Positions 1 through 7,000 are shown, counted from the first letter of the stretch. The stretch: DNA of 7,650 bases from Promethearchaeota archaeon (GCA_030668025.1 DAOUUT010000182.1:1-7650); one strand, 5' to 3'. The notes: generated from the sequence alone by a model not told the origin. Made by a program: numbers and translations.

Positions 1-200
1 ATTTCTTCCACATCTTCTTGTTCTTGAGTTCTATCAACAAATTCTGGATGAGAAGTTACCTCAGTTAGAAACTTTACAATATCGTTCTTTTTGGACTTAG
101 AAGGGATTTTAATCTTATTTTTGCTCGCAAATTCTCTTAATTGCTTAACACTCCATTCCGTGAAGGCGTACTTCTTTTCTGAGGCATTCTTTTCAGGAAT
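1..200 (-). CDS. SAP/Rho_N-like motif protein downstream of smc, 3' end outside window
   Basis: This is an open frame of 66 visible residues that continues past the left edge. After a charged N-terminus, residues 16-46 (beginning WSVKQLREFASKNKIKI) form a helix-extended loop-helix pattern. The pattern has Leu21, Ala25, Ile30/Ile32, a basic SKSKK turn, then Ile41-Val42 and Leu45. It fits the SAP or Rho_N/HeH motifs, which usually bind DNA or RNA. The following residues are acidic and Gln-rich, like a linker. No ATG, GTG or TTG occurs in this frame before the motif, and an in-frame TGA lies at 207-209. The best start is ATT at 198-200, six bases after a perfect AGGTGA; ATT at 201-203 is an alternative. 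The gap from the smc stop is only about 32 bases, so the two genes probably share a transcript. The position is where many archaea have scpA, but nothing visible is kleisin-like. A real gene is likely; the motif call is moderate and the start is uncertain. Confidence 0.6.
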   Translation of the reverse strand, partial: MPEKNASEKKYAFTEWSVKQLREFASKNKIKIPSKSKKNDIVKFLTEVTSHPEFVDRTQEQEDVEE

Positions 201-206
201 AATATT

Positions 207-212
207 TCACCT
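207..212 (-). promoter_or_regulatory. Strong Shine-Dalgarno for the SAP-like gene
   Basis: The minus strand reads AGGTGA, a six-base match to the anti-Shine-Dalgarno complement GGAGGTGATC. It sits six bases before the ATT at 198-200. No comparable site precedes the other genes here. Its last three bases are also the TGA that closes the SAP-like frame upstream, so the start must lie downstream of it. Confidence 0.6.
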
Positions 213-232
213 AAAACTTTTAATTGTTATTT

Positions 233-3200
233 TTAATTTTCTTCTAAATTTGGAGGCACATCTGGAAGTTCAAGTAACCTCTTGGCTTCTTCTTCCAAAT
301 CTACGCTAAAGATATCGGTTATTCCACTTTGTTGCATGGAAACGCCATAAATTCGATCAGCATTTACAATATTTTCCTCTCTATGACTGATTACCATAAA
401 TTGTGATTGACTCGCAAACTCTTTTATAACAACACTGACTCTATGCACATTTGGGCCATCTAAAGCGGCGTCAATCTCATCCATGATGTAAAATGGAGCA
501 GGATAAAATTCTTGAACGGCAAATATAAAGGATAACGCAACCAAAGTTTTTTCACCCCCACTAAGGATCTGCAAACTAGAGATACGTTTTCCACGAGGTC
601 GAGCTTCAATAGTAACCCCTCCCTCAAACGGCTTATCTGGCCTATCAAGAATCATTTTAGCCGATCCCCCAGGCGAAAGTTTCTGGAAAATGCGTGAAAA
701 CTCTCGGTTTATCTCGTGATATGCTTTCATGAAGGTTCTAGTCTTTTCCAATTCAATCTTATCAATGGCATCAAGTATAGATTTCCTCTCGCGTTGAATC
801 GTCTGTCGCCTCATATCAATTTCGTCGAATCGCTCTTTTACAGTATCGTATTGTGTAATTGCCTTTAAATTAACGGGTTCTATAGCTTTTTTCTTGTTAT
901 TGGCAGTTGAAATATCAGATTGCAAACCAGCTTCGGATAAATCGTCAGTAACTGGGGGTAATGAGCCATAATCTTTAGATCGTTGATATAACGTTTCAAT
1001 TTGATCTGTGGTGATAATTTTTTTAGATTCGTAATTATTCAATTTAGAACGTTCCATAGAGTGGTCTGATTTAAGTTCATTCAATTGATTCTGATAATTT
1101 TTTTGTTTTTTCCAAGATATATCCTTTCCTTGAATTTGTTTGTTTATCTCTTCTTGCTTGAGGCTCTTTTTATCGTTTTCTTGGTTTAAGTCGTCTTTAA
1201 CCTTTTCAATATCTTTTAATATGGAATCAACTTGTTTTTCAGCATCTCTAATATCTTCGCGTAAGGATATGATTTTTTGTTCTCTTTCTTTATTTTTATT
1301 TAATTCGTTTAATTTAGCTTGAGATTTGTGAAGATCTTTGTTTAATTTATTTAATTTTTTCTGAGCTCTCTTCTGGGAGTCTAACTCTTTGTTTTTATCC
1401 TCATGCATTGAATTTATTATTTGTTGTACCTCGTCAACTTTCTTTTGTACACCATCTACCTGAGAGTTAAGCGCTTCTGTCTCTTGATTACAACTAGTAA
1501 TGCTTTTGCTTGCTTCAACATTTTCCTTAGATAATTCTTCAATTGAATTTATTACCATCATTACATTTTCAAGGGACCTTAACTTATCCATAATAGTTTC
1601 TAAGTTCTTGTTCTGTTCATCAATTTGTGTTCTTAACTTTTCAGTACTTTCCCAAAAGTTTTCTTTTTCAGAAAGACGGGTTTCTATTTTTGTAATTATC
1701 GCGTCTTGCTCTAGCTTAAGATTCTTTATATTTTCTTCAGTATTGGTTATAACATTTTTCTTCTCTTCTATTTTATCATTTAATTCTTTTATATTACTTT
1801 CAATTTCAATAATATTGTCGTAAAACGATTGAATACCCTGCAATTCTTGTAATTTCTTTTGTAGTCCATCTAATTCTATTTGATTGCCTTCAATATTTTT
1901 TTTAATTATCGAAATATCGTCCCAATACTTGTTTTTTAACTGCTTTAAATTTTTAATCTCGGTCTCAAAATTTTCTTTTTGCTTCTCTTCTATCACCAAG
2001 TTCCTCTGCTCAATATCATCCCCAGATTTCTTAATTCTTTCATTAATTTCGCTAATTCTTTTGTTAACATCTTCTAGTCTTTTATTACAAGCAGAAAGAT
2101 CTACTGAATCGTGGTTGTTTTGAGTGCTAATCACGCTTAACTTTTTGTCAATAGTATTTAAGTCGTTATTTTGAGAATTAATATTTTCTGTGATTTCTTC
2201 GAGTTGTTTATATAAATCTTGGTTTTTGGACATAGTTAACTTTCTTAACGAAAGATATACATTTTCAAGAATCTCCATTAAATCTTGTACAAAGCTATCA
2301 AATGTTGAGGTAGAATCTTGTATCTCCACATCTGCTGATTCTTTTACATTATCCATTAATTGATCTATGCTAGAATCAATGTTATCAGTAAAGAGTTCTA
2401 AAGTTTTAAGCGTTTCAGACATTTCAGAAGTATCAGAACTTTCTTCAGCTACAGAGCTAACTCCTTCAATAGTCTCCATAATTGTTTTTATATCTAAAAC
2501 AAATTGTTTAAACTTGCTTGCGCTATTTTCGATAGCTTCTGCGTTTGATTGTTGAATGTTACCTTTTATTGATTCAACGGATATATTGATATTTTGAGTT
2601 AACATATTTAAAATCTCAAGGATTCCTTTAATATCATCTGTGTTTCTTTCGAATTCTTTTTCTGTACTTTCAATCTTCACCAATAAATGATCTTTCTCGG
2701 CTAAAAGCTCCCCCAGGCGCCTTTGAACATTTTCCTTTTTCTTATTCAAATTTTGTGATTCTTTGTCTGTTTTAGTAAGGTTATCGCTTAAAGTGGACGA
2801 TTTTAAATCCAATTCACGTTTTTCGCGTTCAAGATTTGTAAGTTCTTTTTTAATTAATTTTAATCTAGTATTGATATTTTCAATCCTAGTTTTGTTATCA
2901 TTGATTTCATTTACGATAGAATCTTGTTTCATTAACAATAATTCTAAATTTTGTTCATTTTTTCTATAAGTAGAATCTTCTTCTTTAGCTTGTCTTCTAA
3001 ACTCGTTAATATCCTTAAGAAGTGTATCTCTTTTTTTCAGCAACTCCTTTAAAACTTCTTCCGTATCTTTTCCTTTACTAAGGTCTTTAATTTTACTTTC
3101 AGTAGCTACTTTTCTCAATTTTAATTTCTCTATACGGTCACTATTCATTTTAATTTCCGTATTCGATGAGGATAGCATAGAGTTGAAATCAGCTATTTTA

Positions 3201-4678
3201 GAATTTAATTGGCTCTTTTCATCTCGTAGTTCATTTATAATTTTTTCTAATTCTTTCTGGTTATCGTTTTCCTTAGATATTTTTACATTTAAGTTAGCTA
3301 CTTCTTTCCTTATAATTTCCGCTTCCTTTTTTGTGTTTTTTATCGCTCCCTCTACACTCTCAGAATCTCCTTTCAATTTATTAAGCTCTGCTTCTAACTT
3401 TATTTTCTTCTCTTCATTTTTTTTAATGTTTTCTTTTAGAAACTTTAATTTGGCTTTATTTGAGGAAATGCTCTGCTGAATAGTTGAAATTTCTCGATTA
3501 AGTGTTGATTTTGTGTTGTTATTAGTTTGGATTTTAGTATCAATTTCTGCTTGTTTTTGTTGTTTACTTTCGATTTCGCCTTTAGTCCCTTCAATCAAGT
3601 TATCTGTTTCCTTTATTACCTTTGATTCTGAATCTATTAAAGAATCGTAAGTCTGACTCTCTTCAAGTTCCATTTGTAAATTTTCTAATGTTTTTATCTC
3701 TTGAGTTAGTTTTTCTATTGATTTTTTAAAATTTTTTAAAGAAGTTTGATTCGAAGATTGTTGGGTTTTTAATAGAGTAATATTTTCGGTAATGAGTTCT
3801 CTTTCTTTTTCTTTCTCAGATATAGTTTTTTGTATGTTTTCCATAACTAAAGATTCTTGTTGTAGCAACTCTTCTTGTCTTGTTAATTTTTCCTGCAATT
3901 CTTCCATAATAGAGTTAGATCCCTCTATTTTGACATCCAATTCATCCTCTTCTTTCCTCAATTTTGAAATCTTTAAAGCGATCAATTGAGCATTGTAATA
4001 CGAAACCTTTTCATCTAGTTCCTTCCAAGCTAAAGCATCATTTTTTTCTTTTTCAACTTTTTTAAGTTGAGAAGACACTTCTTTAAAAATTGCTTCAAAT
4101 TGTCCTAAATCACGCTCGGCTTTTTCTAACTCTTTCATCGTTGCGTCCTTCATTTCATCGTACTTCTGAAGACCAATTAGATTTTCAATGAATAATCTCC
4201 GACCCTCTTCGTTCATATGAGTAAGTTCCACGATTTTTCCTTGTAAAACAAATTGGTTGCTGCCATCAGGATCTACATTAGCTACAGCTAAAGCGTTAAG
4301 AATTTGTTGACGGGTAGCTTTTTTCCCATTCATTTTATAGCCCCCACCGCCACCTCTTTGTATAGTTCGACTAATTTCAAAAGTATCAGTTCCGCCTGGA
4401 AATATACTTTCGGAATTATCAAAATATAGAGCCACTGTGGCTCTATTTGAAGGGTTTTTACCTCGAGAACCAGCAAAAATTAAATCTTCAAGACTTTTAG
4501 CCCTCATAGTTTTCTTACTTAATCTACCTAAAGAAAAAGTTAATGCGTCAATAATATTGGATTTACCGGCCCCATTAGGGCCCACGATGCATGTAAACCC
4601 TGAAGAGAGTCTTATAGTTACCGTACGATCTCCAAAGGATTTAAATCCTGTCATCGAAATTTTTTTAATGTAGGTCAA
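233..4678 (-). CDS. smc: SMC chromosome-condensation ATPase, extra-long, with a non-canonical apex
   Basis: SMC proteins dimerise and use ATP to load on and organise chromosomal DNA. The N-terminal head has Walker A GPNGAGKS (33-40), R-loop Arg59 and Q-loop Gln146 (FVLQGK). The C-terminal head has signature LSGGEK (1372-1377), Walker B FYIMDE (1396-1401), D-loop Asp1407 and switch His1432, with PVN (1268-1270) near the end of the returning arm. Both half-heads look active. Residues about 180-685 and 815-1265 are Lys/Glu/Asn-rich coiled-coil arms. At 1481 residues it exceeds the usual 1150-1200. No hinge with its Gly-rich beta strands is visible. Residues 690-807 instead hold a tandem helical duplication, and there is no CxxC hook (Cys only at 30, 864 and 1063). 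The start is TTG: a stop lies seven codons upstream with no ATG between, and the MTYIKKISMTGFKSFG start matches archaeal SMCs, whereas ATG codon 9 would delete the first strand. SMC identity is very secure; the apex function is unknown. Confidence 0.96.
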   Translation of the reverse strand: MTYIKKISMTGFKSFGDRTVTIRLSSGFTCIVGPNGAGKSNIIDALTFSLGRLSKKTMRAKSLEDLIFAGSRGKNPSNRATVALYFDNSESIFPGGTDTFEISRTIQRGGGGGYKMNGKKATRQQILNALAVANVDPDGSNQFVLQGKIVELTHMNEEGRRLFIENLIGLQKYDEMKDATMKELEKAERDLGQFEAIFKEVSSQLKKVEKEKNDALAWKELDEKVSYYNAQLIALKISKLRKEEDELDVKIEGSNSIMEELQEKLTRQEELLQQESLVMENIQKTISEKEKERELITENITLLKTQQSSNQTSLKNFKKSIEKLTQEIKTLENLQMELEESQTYDSLIDSESKVIKETDNLIEGTKGEIESKQQKQAEIDTKIQTNNNTKSTLNREISTIQQSISSNKAKLKFLKENIKKNEEKKIKLEAELNKLKGDSESVEGAIKNTKKEAEIIRKEVANLNVKISKENDNQKELEKIINELRDEKSQLNSKIADFNSMLSSSNTEIKMNSDRIEKLKLRKVATESKIKDLSKGKDTEEVLKELLKKRDTLLKDINEFRRQAKEEDSTYRKNEQNLELLLMKQDSIVNEINDNKTRIENINTRLKLIKKELTNLEREKRELDLKSSTLSDNLTKTDKESQNLNKKKENVQRRLGELLAEKDHLLVKIESTEKEFERNTDDIKGILEILNMLTQNINISVESIKGNIQQSNAEAIENSASKFKQFVLDIKTIMETIEGVSSVAEESSDTSEMSETLKTLELFTDNIDSSIDQLMDNVKESADVEIQDSTSTFDSFVQDLMEILENVYLSLRKLTMSKNQDLYKQLEEITENINSQNNDLNTIDKKLSVISTQNNHDSVDLSACNKRLEDVNKRISEINERIKKSGDDIEQRNLVIEEKQKENFETEIKNLKQLKNKYWDDISIIKKNIEGNQIELDGLQKKLQELQGIQSFYDNIIEIESNIKELNDKIEEKKNVITNTEENIKNLKLEQDAIITKIETRLSEKENFWESTEKLRTQIDEQNKNLETIMDKLRSLENVMMVINSIEELSKENVEASKSITSCNQETEALNSQVDGVQKKVDEVQQIINSMHEDKNKELDSQKRAQKKLNKLNKDLHKSQAKLNELNKNKEREQKIISLREDIRDAEKQVDSILKDIEKVKDDLNQENDKKSLKQEEINKQIQGKDISWKKQKNYQNQLNELKSDHSMERSKLNNYESKKIITTDQIETLYQRSKDYGSLPPVTDDLSEAGLQSDISTANNKKKAIEPVNLKAITQYDTVKERFDEIDMRRQTIQRERKSILDAIDKIELEKTRTFMKAYHEINREFSRIFQKLSPGGSAKMILDRPDKPFEGGVTIEARPRGKRISSLQILSGGEKTLVALSFIFAVQEFYPAPFYIMDEIDAALDGPNVHRVSVVIKEFASQSQFMVISHREENIVNADRIYGVSMQQSGITDIFSVDLEEEAKRLLELPDVPPNLEEN
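2258..2401 (-). repeat. Apex repeat unit 2 of the SMC protein (residues 760-807)
   Basis: This is the second copy of the helical unit, offset by exactly 70 residues (210 bases), which is ten heptads. It is separated from the first by a Ser/Glu-rich low-complexity linker (about 741-757). The shared landmarks are TxNI, an Asn and a Ser in the middle, and SxFxxFVxD near the end. The pair straddles the midpoint of the 1481-residue chain, where an SMC hinge would normally be. Confidence 0.7.
2468..2611 (-). repeat. Apex repeat unit 1 of the SMC protein (residues 690-737)
   Basis: This segment aligns without gaps to residues 760-807. By my count 16 of 48 positions are identical: Leu690, Thr694, Asn696, Ile697, Ser700, Asn707, Ser711, Ile716, Ser719, Ser721, Phe723, Phe726, Val727, Asp729, Ile733 and Glu735. 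Many others are conservative. It ends in the motif SxFxxFVxDxxxIxE. The pattern suggests two amphipathic helices joined near residues 711-720. Confidence 0.7.
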
Positions 4679-4730
4679 ATTAAAATTGCCATTTCTTTAT
4701 TTTTTTTTAAAATTAAAGAATACATTCGTA

Positions 4731-4740
4731 TATTTATATA
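4731..4740 (-). promoter_or_regulatory. TATA box for smc
   Basis: The minus strand reads TATATAAATA, a good archaeal TATA element 52 bases upstream of the TTG start. Initiation 20-25 bases downstream would leave a leader of about 25-30 bases. It indicates that smc has its own promoter rather than depending only on the orc-like gene. I see no convincing BRE. Confidence 0.5.
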
Positions 4741-4756
4741 CTAATACTCAGCATTT

Positions 4757-4763
4757 AAAAAAA
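4757..4763 (-). terminator. T-run after the orc-like gene
   Basis: The minus strand carries seven T residues about 55 bases after the stop of the Orc1/Cdc6-like gene and just upstream of the smc TATA box. Archaeal RNA polymerase often terminates at such T-tracts. No stem-loop precedes it, and in DNA this AT-rich the run could be chance. Confidence 0.35.
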
Positions 4764-4817
4764 TAAGGTTGTGGTTTTTTATTATGTTAATATCTAGAGT
4801 TAAGAGCATAATTGATA

Positions 4818-6017
4818 TTAGAAAAGAAAATTCTGTTTATTAAAAATTGCGTCTAAAATGCTTTTTAATTGCCGTGGATTTATCACCATGAAATAAAAAT
4901 TGTAGTTTAAGATGTTGTCGGAAAAATTTCTATAATCGTTTAGGTTATTTTTTTTAGACGCGTTTAAAATTCCAATGTTTCTAAGTGTCGTAATTAAATT
5001 TTTAAATTCTTCCATATCTTTTTCGTAATCAATTGATTCACATGATAAAAAATAAAGTTCTTTTAATTCCTTTATTGTTATGTAAAGATTTGAGTTTTTT
5101 GAGAAGTGATTCGATAGATTGTCTAAAAAGATTATTGTTAGTAATTCTGCTTCAGAAATATAAGAAAGCATGCTAAACTCATCTGTAGCTTGAAGTGAAT
5201 CGAACTGATTTCGAAGGATTTCAGAGATTTCTAGGTTGTTTAAACTAACTTGTTGATTTAATACGGGATAAATTTCACGTAATATTTCGATTCCTTTTCC
5301 TGGAACTGGCACATAATGCTCAAAAATTAAATCAGTTATAAATTCTACTAATTCATTATCAATCTCATGCAAAAAAGTTAAAGAAACTCTTTGTTTTAGA
5401 ATTTCGAAAAGTTCCTTATATGAAAAATAATTTAATTTTTTCTTTAAGTGAAATTCACTTATAAGATCTAATGTTGATGGTTTTAAAGCCTGATTTACGG
5501 TAGCTAGAAAGCTAAAGCTCGTATCTTTACCGTATTGTAAGAACTTTTTGAAGATTTCTGGCCCCAAATACTCGATATTGTTAAAAATGAATACAAGGTT
5601 GTTATCAACTTTGCTACACGTTAGTTTAAATAGATTCCATAAATTTGACATATTCGAATTTATAATGCTTTTAAAATTAAAATTAATATTTTGATTTTGA
5701 CCAATTTTAGTTAGTAAAGAAAGAATAATTTCTTCTATATTTTTTTCCCTACAATCAATTTGGATGTTTAAAAATTCGGTGTCCAAGTTCGATAAATCTC
5801 TAATAACTTTATTTATAATGACTTGCTTTCCAATTCCTTGAATTCCTTGATATAAGATAGACAAACTAAAATCATCTGAAAATGAATCTTTTAGAATTGA
5901 AAATAGAGATTTTTCTTCTCTATTGCGATACAATATTTTGGGTGGGACATAGTGAGCGTCAAATAAAGCTCGAGGCCCTACATAACTATTATTATTAACT
6001 CTTGGTGTTGATATCAT
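4818..6017 (-). CDS. Orc1/Cdc6-like AAA+ protein with degenerate ATPase motifs
   Basis: Orc1/Cdc6 proteins bind archaeal origins and load MCM. Residues 24-43 (YVPPKILYRNREEKSLFSIL) match the family's entry motif. The AAA+ domain follows: Walker A GIQGIGKQ (58-65), a Walker B-position strand LVFIFNNIEYL (141-151), sensor-1 Asn175, and a family-like stretch at 196-215 (NYFSYKELFEILKQRVSLTF). Residues about 285-399 fit the winged-helix DNA-binding domain, so the 399-residue length is normal. The active site is altered: Lys64 remains, but Ser/Thr after it is Gln65, the Walker B Asp-Glu is Asn146-Asn147, and the sensor-2 arginine of the usual GDAR region appears to be Gly240 (VPGKGIEILR). ATP hydrolysis is therefore doubtful, although nucleotide binding may persist. 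It has its own TATA box and no Shine-Dalgarno. It may be a paralogue of a functional Orc1 elsewhere, a divergent initiator, or an origin-independent DNA-binding protein. Family assignment is fairly secure; the role is not. Confidence 0.8.
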   Translation of the reverse strand: MISTPRVNNNSYVGPRALFDAHYVPPKILYRNREEKSLFSILKDSFSDDFSLSILYQGIQGIGKQVIINKVIRDLSNLDTEFLNIQIDCREKNIEEIILSLLTKIGQNQNINFNFKSIINSNMSNLWNLFKLTCSKVDNNLVFIFNNIEYLGPEIFKKFLQYGKDTSFSFLATVNQALKPSTLDLISEFHLKKKLNYFSYKELFEILKQRVSLTFLHEIDNELVEFITDLIFEHYVPVPGKGIEILREIYPVLNQQVSLNNLEISEILRNQFDSLQATDEFSMLSYISEAELLTIIFLDNLSNHFSKNSNLYITIKELKELYFLSCESIDYEKDMEEFKNLITTLRNIGILNASKKNNLNDYRNFSDNILNYNFYFMVINPRQLKSILDAIFNKQNFLF

Positions 6018-6040
6018 TTTTATTTTTATTTTTATTTTTT
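6016..6040. repeat. ATTTTT short tandem repeat in the orc-like leader
   Basis: The plus strand holds three copies of ATTTTT followed by ATTTTTT, then ATTATT beyond. The tract runs into the ATG of the Orc1/Cdc6-like gene. If transcription starts 20-25 bases after the TATA box at 6061-6068, nearly the whole 5' leader is an A-rich, unstructured RNA lacking a Shine-Dalgarno. The length could vary between strains by slippage. Confidence 0.6.
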
Positions 6041-6060
6041 ATTATTATTTTAAATTTTCA

Positions 6061-6068
6061 TATATAAA
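6061..6068 (-). promoter_or_regulatory. TATA box for the orc-like gene
   Basis: The minus strand reads TTTATATA directly after a GAGGGG block and about 45 bases before the ATG at 6017. Spacing and sequence fit an archaeal TATA box. The upstream GAGGGG is not a typical purine-AA BRE, and may instead be a site for a regulator or for Orc1 itself. Confidence 0.45.
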
Positions 6069-6095
6069 CCCCTCGGGGGGATAGGTCATTGGAAC
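6069..6095 (-). other. GC-rich block with weak origin-recognition-box resemblance
   Basis: This is the only GC-rich spot in the 167-bp intergenic region (6018-6184). The plus strand has CCCCTCGGGGGG at 6069-6080, which can pair CCCC with GGGG across a two-base loop. On the minus strand, TTCCA (6094-6090) is followed by a C-run and then GAGGGG. Archaeal origin recognition boxes combine TTCCAGTGGAAA with a downstream G-string. Here the second half of the dyad is missing and the spacing is longer, so the resemblance is weak. The location next to an orc-like gene makes it worth recording. Confidence 0.25.
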
Positions 6096-6098
6096 TAA

Positions 6099-6114
6099 AA
6101 TTTTTTCAAAAATT
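6099..6114. repeat. AT-only inverted repeat
   Basis: AATTTTT at 6099-6105 pairs with AAAAATT at 6108-6114 across a two-base loop. It lies between the nitrilase terminator T-run and the orc-like promoter. It could be an easily melted element or part of termination, but palindromes of this length are expected by chance in such AT-rich DNA. Confidence 0.3.
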
Positions 6115-6141
6115 AAAACATAAAACCAGTTATACATTTAG

Positions 6142-6149
6142 AAAAAAAA
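6142..6149 (-). terminator. T-run terminator after the nitrilase gene
   Basis: Eight consecutive T residues occur on the minus strand about 36 bases after the nitrilase stop, and more T-rich sequence follows near 6101-6115. This fits archaeal T-tract termination of the HAD-nitrilase transcript before the orc-like promoter. Confidence 0.45.
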
Positions 6150-6184
6150 TAGAACTTAAATTTAAAAATTTGATGTAGAAATTC

Positions 6185-7000
6185 TTATATCTTAATTTTT
6201 CTTACTTTTATTGAGTTCTTATCAATAATCTCCTTAAATCTCATTTTTCTAAGCTTTTTTGGAAAGTCTAAATTAATCTCGTCATAAACAAATCCACTGG
6301 AGTCAATTGGACCTTCAACTACTCTTAACTTAGAAGGCGAAATATAATCTTTCACAAACGAAATTATTTTACTTTGTCCAGGAAATTTTCTTTTTAATAA
6401 ACTTCCATAAGTATTACAAGCGACTATAGGAATCCGATTTTCAAGCGCGCGTGCTTTTAAATATATTTCCCAGTTTTTGATTCCCTCCGCTCTGATTTGT
6501 GTAGGAGAAAATAAAATATCCGTTCCATTTTCAGCAGCCACCCGGGGTGTTTCAAAGAAAGCCATGTCAAAGCAAATTAAAATTGCAAAATAAATTTTGT
6601 TAAAGGGAAATAACACTAACTCTTTTCCTGGCTCAAAATTTTGTCTTTCGTAAGAATATAAATGAATTTTATCTTGTCTACCAATCTCTTCTCCGTCTTT
6701 ATCAAAATAATAACTAGTAATTCTCGGTTTTATAGAATTTTTCCTCTTTTCCCAAATAGCTCCTGAGATTATACTTATACCGTACTCTTTTGCTAGATTT
6801 TTAATAAATTTGTAATTATTTCCTCTTTCATTTTGTAAGTTTATTTCTTTTTCGTTTGTTAAATTTACCCATCTTTCTGGTAGACATAAGATATCACAGT
6901 TGTCAAATTCTTTAATTAATTTATTTAATATTCCTTCTACTTCAATATAGCATTTATCTCTTTCTTGGAAAACTTCTGGTTGAATACAAGCAATCCGCAT
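6185..7000 (-). CDS. Nitrilase-superfamily carbon-nitrogen hydrolase
   Basis: These enzymes hydrolyse amide or nitrile carbon-nitrogen bonds through a Glu-Lys-Cys triad in an alpha-beta-beta-alpha fold. All three residues are visible: Glu42 in LPERW, Lys111 in RQDKIHLY, and Cys143 in ILICFDM. The family stretch RALENRIPIVACNTYG (184-199) is also clear. At 271 residues the length is normal and the gene is complete, with no signal peptide, so it is cytosolic. The ATG start gives the standard MRIACIQPE opening strand. Substrate cannot be read from the sequence: candidates include an omega-amidase-like deaminated-amide hydrolase, an N-carbamoyl amidohydrolase, or another small-molecule amidase. 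The C-terminal part (about 205-245, with GQSKIISF) is divergent from well-known subfamilies. The start lies two bases after the stop of the upstream HAD gene, implying one transcript and probably translational coupling. I see no clear Shine-Dalgarno. A nitrilase paired with a phosphohydrolase would suit metabolite repair or salvage, but that is inference. Confidence 0.9.
   Translation of the reverse strand: MRIACIQPEVFQERDKCYIEVEGILNKLIKEFDNCDILCLPERWVNLTNEKEINLQNERGNNYKFIKNLAKEYGISIISGAIWEKRKNSIKPRITSYYFDKDGEEIGRQDKIHLYSYERQNFEPGKELVLFPFNKIYFAILICFDMAFFETPRVAAENGTDILFSPTQIRAEGIKNWEIYLKARALENRIPIVACNTYGSLLKRKFPGQSKIISFVKDYISPSKLRVVEGPIDSSGFVYDEINLDFPKKLRKMRFKEIIDKNSIKVRKIKI

Noticed and set aside
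195..210. GTG at 208-210 as start of the downstream gene
   Set aside because: That frame reads only five codons before a TGA. The SAP-like frame is a different one.
460..648. A 62-codon minus-strand frame inside smc
   Set aside because: It is an out-of-frame shadow of the conserved C-terminal head region of SMC, with no domain of its own.
2085..2095. Cys864 near the middle of the SMC as part of a zinc hook
   Set aside because: There is no CxxC and no second nearby cysteine, and the position is some 60 residues past the repeat pair, so a Rad50-type hook is not supported.
91..4673. Many plus-strand open frames of 60-107 codons opposite smc, and one at 7238-7474 opposite the HAD gene
   Set aside because: They are antisense shadows of A-rich coding sequence: rich in Ser, Phe and Leu, lacking start signals and recognisable domains, and overlapping secure genes.
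4679..4817. A small RNA or leader peptide between the orc-like gene and smc
   Set aside because: Only a TATA box, a T-run and unstructured AT-rich sequence are visible; no stable stem or ORF could be supported.
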